From: Stenotrophomonas maltophilia
GTDB taxonomy: Bacteria > Pseudomonadota > Gammaproteobacteria > Xanthomonadales > Xanthomonadaceae
Direction: 5' to 3'
NCBI RefSeq assembly: GCF_900186865.1
Contig: NZ_LT906480.1
Span: forward strand, 62,001-126,000
Length of the DNA: 64,000 nt
Position 1 is the stretch's first letter. Each line of letters opens with the position of its first letter. This document shows positions 1 through 6,386 of the stretch, piece by piece. A model generated the notes under the pieces. The model had not been told where the DNA came from, ran no database searches, and saw only the letters and a list, made by a program, of their open reading frames with translations. Both the position numbers and the translations under genes were made by a program.

Positions 1-1256
1 ATGACCAGTCGATCTACGCCTGGCGCGGCGCCAACCCGGAAAACCTGCAGCAGATGGGGCGCGATTACCCAGCGCTGGAGATCATCAAGCTGGAGCAGAA
101 CTACCGTTGCTCCAACCGTGTGCTGCGTGCGGCCAATGCGCTGATCGCCAACAACCCGCACGAGCACCTGAAGAAGCTGTGGAGTGACCAGGCCGACGGC
201 GAACGCATCCGCGTGTGGGAATGCCGCAACAGCGAACACGAGGCGGAAAAGGTTGCCGCCGAGATCGCCTTCGTGGCGCAGTCGCGCAACGTGCCTTGGA
301 GCGATTTCTGCATCCTGTTCCGCGGCAACTTCCAGTCGCGCCCGCTGGAAAAGGCGATGCAGCTGCTGCGCATTCCCTACCACCTGACCGGCGGCACCAT
401 GTTCCTGGAACGCCAGGAAGTGAAGGACACGCTGGCCTGGCTGCGGCTGCTGGTGAACCCGGACGACGACACCGCGTTCATGCGTGCGGTGCAGTCGCCC
501 AAGCGCGATGTCGGCGCCGGCACGCTGGCCAAGCTGGCTGAACTGGCGCAGGAAAAGGACATGCCGATGGCGCAGGCCGCCGAGGCGATCGGCGCCCTGC
601 AGCAGTTGCCGCCGCGTGCGGCCAACAGCCTGGCGCGTTTCACCGACATCCTGCGCGACCTGCGTGCACAGACCCGACAGGTCACTTCCGGCGACATGAT
701 CCGCAAGGTCGCCAAGGAATCCGGCCTGCTCAGCGAACTGCGCCAGCAGGCCAAGGAAGAGGCCAGCTACCAGCGTCGCGCCAACAACATCGAGGAGCTG
801 GCGCAGTGGTTCGAGGGCGGCCCGCGCGGTGCCACCGCCGCTGACCTGGCCGGCCAGCTGGCGCTGCTGTCGCGCAGCGACAAGGACGAGGGTGGCAACC
901 AGGTGCGCATGATGACCATGCACGCCTCCAAGGGCCTGGAATTCCCGTACGTGTTCATCGTGGGCTGCGAGGACGGCGTGCTGCCGCACCAGGTCAGCCT
1001 GGACGAGGGCAACCTGCAGGAAGAGCGGCGACTGCTGTACGTGGGCATCACCCGCGCCAAGATCCAGCTGTGGATGAGTTACAGCAAACTCACGCGCAAG
1101 TTCGGTGAGCATGTGCGGCTGAAGCCGAGCCGGTTCTTCGAGGAGATTCCGGCCGAGGAGATCCAGCGCGATGGTGCTGATCCGGTGGCCGATGCGGTGC
1201 GCAAGAAGGAACGGGCGAGTGCCGGGTTGGCGGCGATCGAGGCGCTGTTCGATTGA
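1..1256 (+). CDS. rep: ATP-dependent DNA helicase Rep (3' part, 5' end outside window)
   Basis: Superfamily 1A 3'-5' helicase that restarts stalled replication forks. The reading frame is open from base 3 with no start: the first residues read DQSIYAWRGANPENLQQ, the Walker B/motif III region of UvrD/Rep proteins. Further on are LEQNYRCSNRVL (motif IV region), MTMHASKGLEFPYVFIVG (motif V) and EERRLLYVGITRA (motif VI). The pattern, including NPDDDTAF and PKRDVG, matches Rep better than UvrD. About 418 residues are present, so roughly the first third of a ~660-residue protein is missing. The stop at 1254-1256 is followed at once by a hairpin-rich repeat. Confidence 0.95.
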   Translation, partial: DQSIYAWRGANPENLQQMGRDYPALEIIKLEQNYRCSNRVLRAANALIANNPHEHLKKLWSDQADGERIRVWECRNSEHEAEKVAAEIAFVAQSRNVPWSDFCILFRGNFQSRPLEKAMQLLRIPYHLTGGTMFLERQEVKDTLAWLRLLVNPDDDTAFMRAVQSPKRDVGAGTLAKLAELAQEKDMPMAQAAEAIGALQQLPPRAANSLARFTDILRDLRAQTRQVTSGDMIRKVAKESGLLSELRQQAKEEASYQRRANNIEELAQWFEGGPRGATAADLAGQLALLSRSDKDEGGNQVRMMTMHASKGLEFPYVFIVGCEDGVLPHQVSLDEGNLQEERRLLYVGITRAKIQLWMSYSKLTRKFGEHVRLKPSRFFEEIPAEEIQRDGADPVADAVRKKERASAGLAAIEALFD

Positions 1257-1259
1257 CCG

Positions 1260-1447
1260 GCGAACGGCGCAGCCCCTCGTGGTTGGCGCCGTTCGCAATG
1301 CATTCGTGGGGGCCTGGCGGGTGGGCTGGTCGGGACACGCCGTAAACCCGTCCATGGGGGCTCGGCCGCGGCATCCATGCCGCGGACGGTCCCGCCCAGC
1401 CCACCCGCCAGGCCTCTGACAGTTTCCGTGCGTGCCAGCCACGGAAA
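1260..1447 (-). repeat. structured intergenic repeat element, copy A
   Basis: No gene lies between 1257 and 1517. The region holds a 26-bp inverted repeat (1311-1336 with 1389-1414, one mismatch) enclosing a perfect inner palindrome (1366-1374 with 1377-1385, two-base centre). The stretch between is nearly identical to copy C (ACACGCCGTAAACCCGTCC, then GGGGGCTCG). Flanking hairpins are 1260-1270/1286-1296 (11 bp, perfect) and 1423-1430/1440-1447 (8 bp). Oriented with copies B and D it lies on the minus strand. CTGTCAGAGG directly borders the outer arm, as in copy C. The 3' module with CCACGAGGGGCT recurs in copy B and near 56.8 kb. Function unknown; probably a structured mobile repeat or an RNA. 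Confidence 0.8.
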
Positions 1448-1517
1448 AGAAAAAAGAAAATCAAAAGCAACAGCCGGGGGTTGAGGCAGAATCGGGGTTT
1501 CGGCTGGAGGTCTGCCT

Positions 1518-2078
1518 GTGCAACCGATCGAGAGTGAACGCCTGCGCCTGCGTGCGATTGAACCGGATCGCGATGCGGTGCCGATGCTGGCGCTGTTGAA
1601 TGATCCGGGTTTCGTGCGCTTCATCGGTGACCGCAATGTGCGCAGTGAGGAGCAGGCGCGGGAATACATCGCGCTGCGTGTGCTGCACAGCTATGCGTTG
1701 AATGGCTTTGGCATGTATGCCATCGAGCGGTTGTCCGATGGTGCCTGGCTGGGCAATGCCGGGCTGGTGCGGCGGGATGGCCTGCCGGGGCCGGACATCG
1801 GCTATGCGGTGCTGTCGGAATTCGCCGGGCAGGGCTATGCCGGTGAGGCGGCGCGGGCGGTGTTCGCGCATGCGCGCGCTGGGCTGGGCCTGCAGGATCT
1901 GTATGGCATTACCGATCTGGACAACGTGGTGTCCGGGAAGATCCTGCTGGGCCTGGGTATGCAGGAGCGCGGGGTGATCCAGCTGCCGGGCGTGGACAGC
2001 CCGAGCCGGTTGTATGCCACGCCGGGTGCGGTGGCGGTACTCATCGGGGGGCATGACGCATCTGGACAAGCCGAATGA
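1518..2078 (+). CDS. GNAT family N-acetyltransferase (RimJ/RimL-like)
   Basis: Acetyl-CoA-dependent N-acetyltransferase of 186 residues, the usual size for the RimJ/RimL branch; the acceptor is unknown. The N-terminus IESERLRLRAIEPDRD is typical of the family. IGYAVLSEFAGQGYAGEAARAV contains the acetyl-CoA binding Q/R-x-x-G-x-G/A signature (here GQGYAGEA). The start is GTG at 1518, preceded by GGAGG at 1506-1510 at good spacing. It stands alone between copy A of the structured repeat and a small secreted-protein gene. Confidence 0.85.
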   Translation: MQPIESERLRLRAIEPDRDAVPMLALLNDPGFVRFIGDRNVRSEEQAREYIALRVLHSYALNGFGMYAIERLSDGAWLGNAGLVRRDGLPGPDIGYAVLSEFAGQGYAGEAARAVFAHARAGLGLQDLYGITDLDNVVSGKILLGLGMQERGVIQLPGVDSPSRLYATPGAVAVLIGGHDASGQAE

Positions 2079-2214
2079 GGATTCTTGCATTTGGCGATAA
2101 ACCGGCGAGTCGTCCGGTTCGCCGCCGATGCTTCCGGGTTTCATGAGATGACCCACCTGCTGCGTTGGGCAGCGCTGTGGTCATTCCCGAAACCCGGAAA
2201 CTCCAGGAGTTCTC

Positions 2215-2532
2215 ATGAAGCTCATGCCTTTGGTCACGACGATGCTGTTGAGCGTGGTATCCGCGTCTGCATCTGCGTTCACGCTTCCCCAGATGAGTGA
2301 CCTCTCACCGCACTCGAGCACGCAGGCCTGCCAGGGCGCGTGGAATGCGTCGTCAGCCAGCCGCAGTTGCCATGTCAACCGTATTGATGGACGACCCGGC
2401 ACGCAGTGCTACGTCGATGTCAGGTGTGTGCGCAACAACGGCAGCCAGCTGACCAATCAGTACACGATGGAGGAATGGGGCGTGCGCGCGCTTGCGAACT
2501 GCGACGGCTTCCTGAGAGTGGGAGGCTGCTGA
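2215..2532 (+). CDS. small secreted Cys-rich protein, unknown function
   Basis: A 105-residue protein that I cannot assign to a family. It starts with a clear Sec signal peptide (MKLMPLVTTMLLSVVSASASA, predicted cleavage after residue ~21), and AGGAG lies just upstream of the ATG. The mature ~84 residues contain six cysteines and no extra membrane segment, which suggests a small periplasmic or secreted protein stabilised by up to three disulfides. Neighbours give no functional clue. Confidence 0.7.
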   Translation: MKLMPLVTTMLLSVVSASASAFTLPQMSDLSPHSSTQACQGAWNASSASRSCHVNRIDGRPGTQCYVDVRCVRNNGSQLTNQYTMEEWGVRALANCDGFLRVGGC

Positions 2533-2535
2533 ACC

Positions 2536-2565
2536 GCGGATCGGTCCCGGGCGGATCGGTCCCGA
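2536..2565. repeat. tandem 15-bp duplication
   Basis: GCGGATCGGTCCCGG (2536-2550) is followed directly by GCGGATCGGTCCCGA (2551-2565), just after the stop codon of the secreted-protein gene. It is probably a local slippage duplication next to the SMAG palindrome that follows. Confidence 0.75.
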
Positions 2566-2568
2566 GGG

Positions 2569-2594
2569 GGTGCCGGCCGGTGGCCGGCACTACC
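2569..2594 (-). repeat. SMAG-type REP palindrome
   Basis: Read on the minus strand it is GTAGTGCCGGCCACC followed by GGCCGGCAC: a 5' GTAG tetranucleotide and a GC-rich stem-loop, the published hallmark of S. maltophilia SMAG repeats. It sits between two convergent genes and may limit read-through. Confidence 0.8.
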
Positions 2595-2607
2595 CTGCGG
2601 CTGCGCC

Positions 2608-3261
2608 TCAGTTACCGCGCAGTTCGGCCAGCTGCGCCTGCAGCTCGGCCACGGTCGCTTCCAGCTGGGCCACGCGCTCGGCCAGGCCTGGATCGGCCGC
2701 ATCGTTGCCACCGCCGCTGCTGGCGTACTTCGCCGCCAGCGCCGCGCCGTCCACTTCGCCGCACAGCAGGTGCATGTAGCGGTCTTCGCGCTGCCCACTG
2801 GCGCGCGGCAGCACCACCAGCAGCGCGCGCTGCTGCAGGCGTTCGATGGCGTGGCGGGCTTCATCGGCGTCGGCGAAGCGGTGCAGGCGCTCGCTGCGCG
2901 TGATCAGTTCGCCCAGCGTCTGCGGCCCACGCAGCAGCAGCAGCGCCAGCAGCACGGTCTGCTGCCGGGTCAGGTCCAGCGCGGCCTGCAGGCGGTGCTC
3001 GTAGCGGTCCGCGCGCGAGGAGAAGTGCTGGCGGGCCAGGCCCAACGCCTCCAGCTGGCGCAGCGCGTGCTGCACGCTGCCGGCGTCGATGTTCATCACC
3101 GGCTCGCGGGCAGTCTTCTGGTTGGCAGCCGACTGGGCGGCATTGACCGTCAGTGGATAGGTGTCCGGCGTGGTCGCCTCCTTTTCCACCAGGCAGCCCA
3201 GCAGGCGGGCCTGCACGGCGTCGAGCAGGGGGACGTCGGGGGTCTGGGTGGAATCGGTCAT
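2608..3261 (-). CDS. yceH: YceH family protein (UPF0502/DUF480)
   Basis: 217-residue cytoplasmic protein of the YceH/DUF480 family, built of paired winged-helix domains; molecular role undefined. The family signature is clear: [20 protein letters not shown] near the N-terminus, [10 protein letters not shown], then [13 protein letters not shown] and [11 protein letters not shown]. The C-terminal ~35 residues are predicted coiled coil ([21 protein letters not shown]). The ATG at 3261 has GGAGG six bases upstream. It is a single gene divergent from the acid phosphatase gene. Confidence 0.92.
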   Translation of the reverse strand: MTDSTQTPDVPLLDAVQARLLGCLVEKEATTPDTYPLTVNAAQSAANQKTAREPVMNIDAGSVQHALRQLEALGLARQHFSSRADRYEHRLQAALDLTRQQTVLLALLLLRGPQTLGELITRSERLHRFADADEARHAIERLQQRALLVVLPRASGQREDRYMHLLCGEVDGAALAAKYASSGGGNDAADPGLAERVAQLEATVAELQAQLAELRGN

Positions 3262-3362
3262 GGCGGCCTCCGGAAGGGCAACGGGTCAACCGCCAAGCAT
3301 AGCCGTCCCGGGACCGCCTTTGCCGGTAAAATGCGCCGGTATATCTGATTGCCGGTGAATCC

Positions 3363-4286
3363 ATGCGTCGTCCCGTTTCCCTGTCCCTGACCCTGCTCGC
3401 CACTGCGGCGCTGGGCCTGTCCGCCTGCAAGCGCGTGGATGCGCCTGCTGCCGAAGCCGCTGCCCCGGAGGCCCCGGCCGCCGCTGCCAAGGCTGATGGC
3501 GCGCTTGATGCGACCGCCAATGACAATCTCAACGCCGTGCTGTGGATGCAGCGTGCGCAGGAGTACAAGGCGATCACCGAGCAGACCTACCGCGCCGCCG
3601 CCGACCACCTGGACGCCGCGCTGAAGGAAGCCCACTGGGATGCGCTGGTGCCGGAGGAACGCGGCAACGAGGCCAAGGGCCTGAAGCCGGCCGTGGTGCT
3701 GGACGTGGATGAGACCGTGCTGGACAACTCGCCCTACCAGGCGCGCCTGGTGCGCGACGGCAAGGAATACGACGAGCTGAGCTGGGACCAGTGGGTGGCC
3801 GAAAAGAAGGCCAAGGCCATTCCGGGCGTGGTCGATTTCGCCAAGGCCGCCAACGCCAAGGGCGTGACCCTGCTGTACATCTCCAACCGCGCCGTGCACC
3901 TTAAGGACGCGACCCTGGCCAACCTGCGCGAGCAGGGCCTGCCGGTGGCCGATGACAGCGTGTTCCTGGGCCTGGGCACCGTGGTCGAAGGCTGCGAGCA
4001 GGCCGGCAGCGAGAAGAACTGCCGCCGCCGCCTGGCCGGGCAGAAGTACCGCGTGCTGATGCAGTTCGGCGACCAACTGGGCGACTTCGTGGAAGTGACC
4101 GCCAACACCAACGAAGGCCGTGACGCCCTGCTGCAGCAGTACCACGACTGGTTCGGCGAGCGCTGGTGGATGCTGCCGAACCCGACCTACGGCGGTTTCG
4201 AGCCGGCGCAGTTCAACAATGACTACAGCCAGTCGCGCCAGGCCCGCCACGACGCCAAGCGCGCTGCCCTGGACTACGCGCCGTGA
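3363..4286 (+). CDS. 5'-nucleotidase, lipoprotein e(P4)-type class C acid phosphatase
   Basis: Outer-membrane-anchored HAD-type acid phosphatase predicted to dephosphorylate nucleotides and other phosphomonoesters outside the cytoplasm. A lipoprotein signal ends in LGLSAC (lipobox, Cys about residue 22) and is followed by an Ala/Pro-rich linker. [16 protein letters not shown] carries the DxDxT nucleophile motif, and LLYISNR and the W-rich C-terminus match the e(P4) family. 307 residues is slightly long because of the linker. The stop overlaps the pyrF start (GTGA), so the two are co-translated; nucleotide salvage plus pyrimidine synthesis is a plausible link. Confidence 0.92.
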   Translation: MRRPVSLSLTLLATAALGLSACKRVDAPAAEAAAPEAPAAAAKADGALDATANDNLNAVLWMQRAQEYKAITEQTYRAAADHLDAALKEAHWDALVPEERGNEAKGLKPAVVLDVDETVLDNSPYQARLVRDGKEYDELSWDQWVAEKKAKAIPGVVDFAKAANAKGVTLLYISNRAVHLKDATLANLREQGLPVADDSVFLGLGTVVEGCEQAGSEKNCRRRLAGQKYRVLMQFGDQLGDFVEVTANTNEGRDALLQQYHDWFGERWWMLPNPTYGGFEPAQFNNDYSQSRQARHDAKRAALDYAP

Positions 4287-5008
4287 GCCGCGCGCCGCTG
4301 CCGCTGCGCGATGACGAGCGCCTGATCTTCGCGCTGGACGTGCCTGATCGCGCGCAGGCGCTGGAGTGGGTCGACCGCCTCGGCGACAGCGTGGCGTTCT
4401 ACAAGATCGGCATGGAACTGCTGGCGTCGGGCGAGTACTTCCAGGTGCTGGACGAGCTGGCCCGCCGCGACAAGCGCGTGTTCGTCGACCTGAAGTTCTT
4501 CGATATCCCGGCCACTGCCGCGGCGGTGATCAAGCGCCTGTCGCAGTGGCCGGTCAGCTACGCCACCATCCACGGCTGGCACCCGGCGATGATGGAAGCC
4601 TGCGCCGCCGCCAACAGCAGCGACATGCGCCTGCTGGCGGTGACCGTGCTGACCTCGATGGGCCGCCCGGACCTGGCGCAGATGGGCATCGACCGTGAAC
4701 CGGTGGACGTAGTGGTTGAACGCGCGCTGGCCGCGCAGGCGGCCGGTATCGATGGCGTGATCGCCTCGGGCCAGGAAGCCGGCCCGATCCGCGCCGCTAC
4801 CGGCGCCGGGTTCTCGATCGTCTGCCCGGGCATCCGCCCCGGTGGCCCGGTCGGCGATGACCAGAAGCGTACCGTTGGCGTGGCCCAGGCCTTTGCCGAT
4901 GGCGCCGATGCCATCGTGGTTGGTCGCCCGATCCGCCTGGCCACCGATCCGCAGGCCGCGGCGCGGGCCATCCAGCAGGAAATCGCGTCGGCGCTGGCTG
5001 CGCGCTGA
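4283..5008 (+). CDS. pyrF: orotidine 5'-phosphate decarboxylase
   Basis: Last step of de novo UMP synthesis: OMP to UMP plus CO2. At 241 residues it is of normal length for this TIM-barrel enzyme. [18 protein letters not shown] contains the catalytic DxKxxDI motif, and [12 protein letters not shown] and [11 protein letters not shown] are the phosphate-binding loops. The GTG start overlaps the stop of the upstream phosphatase by four bases. Confidence 0.97.
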   Translation: MSRAPLPLRDDERLIFALDVPDRAQALEWVDRLGDSVAFYKIGMELLASGEYFQVLDELARRDKRVFVDLKFFDIPATAAAVIKRLSQWPVSYATIHGWHPAMMEACAAANSSDMRLLAVTVLTSMGRPDLAQMGIDREPVDVVVERALAAQAAGIDGVIASGQEAGPIRAATGAGFSIVCPGIRPGGPVGDDQKRTVGVAQAFADGADAIVVGRPIRLATDPQAAARAIQQEIASALAAR

Positions 5009-5116
5009 GATTCCGTTGCGCAGGCTGCAGGCCCGAACGCCATCCCGACCCGCGCGGGATGGCGTTTCTGCATCCGTCCAGCAAGCGGTTGTGCCCGAAT
5101 CGCCGCAAAACCTGCC

Positions 5117-5190
5117 GTAGATTTCATTGCTTTTACGCCCATCATCAGGTGTATCAATAAAATCAATGATTTATACGACGATAGGTGAAG
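5117..5190 (+). promoter_or_regulatory. AT-rich segment, candidate promoter/operator for the downstream RNA
   Basis: An unusually AT-rich island within the 424-base gap between pyrF and the next gene. It contains a small palindrome, AAATC-AAT-GATTT, and sequences loosely resembling -35 (TTGCTT) and -10 (TATACG or GATAGG) elements. It lies just upstream of the hairpin series at 5225-5324. This is inference from composition and position only. Confidence 0.3.
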
Positions 5191-5224
5191 TGTTGCCTTA
5201 ACTTGAACGGCAGCGTAGGATCGC

Positions 5225-5324
5225 CGCCATCCGGTCCTCGGACCGGACATGTGCCACTACACTGTCCACCGGCCCTGCGCCGGTTTGAAGAGCCTGTGAT
5301 CCCCGTGATCCCGGCTCTTTTTTT
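5225..5324 (+). ncRNA. candidate small RNA with three hairpins and an intrinsic terminator
   Basis: In the gap after pyrF there are three consecutive stem-loops: 5231-5237/5240-5246 (7 bp, perfect, two-base loop), 5268-5273/5279-5284 (6 bp), and the terminator stem at 5288-5319. There is no open frame with coding character. The arrangement looks like a ~100-nt Hfq-type sRNA, or else a leader or 3' UTR. It is not a match to any Rfam family I recognise. Confidence 0.45.
5288..5324 (+). terminator. Rho-independent terminator
   Basis: Stem AAGAGCC (5288-5294) pairs with GGCTCTT (5313-5319) and is followed by a T-run to 5324. The 18-base loop contains GTGATCCC twice. It is the only classic T-tailed terminator noted in the window and could end pyrF transcripts or a separate small RNA. 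Confidence 0.75.
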
Positions 5325-5362
5325 ATTCCCATCAGTGACTTGCACAAGCAACAGCGGAAACC

Positions 5363-5393
5363 GTGACGTCCCGGCTTGCCGCTGTCACGTCAC
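5363..5393. promoter_or_regulatory. dyad upstream of lipoprotein gene
   Basis: GTGACGT (5363-5369) and ACGTCAC (5387-5393) form a 7-bp inverted repeat with a 17-base spacer, 40 bases before the lipoprotein start. It could be an operator or an RNA hairpin; nothing decides which. Confidence 0.35.
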
Positions 5394-5432
5394 AGGCCGC
5401 AAGATGCGGACCGGTCCGGGGAGTCCGAGTGC

Positions 5433-6386
5433 ATGAGCGTGGCAGTGCGAGGAAGGTCTGCGCGTGGATGGGGGCTGGCAGCCATGCTGCTGCTGGCCGT
5501 GGCGGCGTGTCGTGAATCGGCCCAGGACCCGGCCAAGCCGGCAGCCGAGCCGGTCGCGGCGGTGCAGGCCATGGCGCTGCGCCTGGCCGAGGACGATCTG
5601 GTCGGCTATGCAAAGCTGTCGGTGCCGCCCAGCCAGTACCAGCGCCTGCAACAGGCCTGGACCGAAGGCCACAGCCAGTGGCCGCTGACCGAACTGCCGC
5701 TGGGCGACCAGCTGCTGCCGATGCTGGCCGCACTGCGCAAGCCCAACGCCAGCGCCGAACTGCAGCGCAGCTTCGATCGCCAGCTGGCCGGACAGGCCGG
5801 CGCGGTTCGCCAGGCCGCGCAATCGATGGGCAACTTCGGTGTGCAGTACCTGCGCCACCAGAAGGGCTATACGCCTGGCCAACAGGCGCATTACATCGCC
5901 CTGGTCGAAACCCTGGCCAGCTGGGCGCAGGGTGCCCCGATCAGTGACCGGGCCCGCGCACGCAGCACCATCGCCGCGCTGGTCGGCGCCGCCAACAAGG
6001 TCGGCTTCGACGACGAAGCCGGCCTGCAGGCCGCGGGCATGGAAGGCAGCCTGGCGCAGCTGGCGCCGTTCATCCACACCCTCAAGGCGGTGCTGGGCAG
6101 CTACGGGCTGGGCGTGGACGACGCGTTGCGCAGCGTGCGCGGCGAACTGCTGTCAGTGGAGGGTGACAACGCCCTGGTACGCCTGCACTACGACCTCGCC
6201 GGTCGCGAGATGAGCCTGCAGCTGCCGCTGAGCCGCCGCGAAGGCCATTGGTACCTGACCCGCACCCTGGCCGATACCGACGCCCTGCTGCGCAAGGCCG
6301 ATGCGGCCCGCGTCGCTGCGTCGCCATCACCGGCTGAAGCCCCCGCCGATGGCGGGGAAGCGGCAACGCCGCCGCCTAAGCCATAA
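5433..6386 (+). CDS. lipoprotein of unknown function
   Basis: 317 residues with a lipoprotein signal: the sequence after the ATG at 5433 is RGRSARGWGLAAMLLLAVAAC, ending in a lipobox. GGGGAG precedes this ATG; an earlier in-frame ATG at 5376 would put 19 residues before the signal and is unlikely. The mature protein is rich in Leu, Gln and Ala, predicted helical, with a short Pro/Ala tail. No catalytic motif was seen. It overlaps plsB by one base, so it is probably translated with it, which may hint at an envelope role. Confidence 0.75.
   Translation: MSVAVRGRSARGWGLAAMLLLAVAACRESAQDPAKPAAEPVAAVQAMALRLAEDDLVGYAKLSVPPSQYQRLQQAWTEGHSQWPLTELPLGDQLLPMLAALRKPNASAELQRSFDRQLAGQAGAVRQAAQSMGNFGVQYLRHQKGYTPGQQAHYIALVETLASWAQGAPISDRARARSTIAALVGAANKVGFDDEAGLQAAGMEGSLAQLAPFIHTLKAVLGSYGLGVDDALRSVRGELLSVEGDNALVRLHYDLAGREMSLQLPLSRREGHWYLTRTLADTDALLRKADAARVAASPSPAEAPADGGEAATPPPKP

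Noticed and set aside
1171..1419. Short open frame across rep end and repeat copy A
   Set aside because: The peptide is simply the translation of the structured repeat; a similar peptide arises from copy C. Repeats, not genes.
1423..1447. Intrinsic terminator after repeat copy A
   Set aside because: The hairpin is followed by A-rich sequence on the plus strand and has no T-run after it on either strand.
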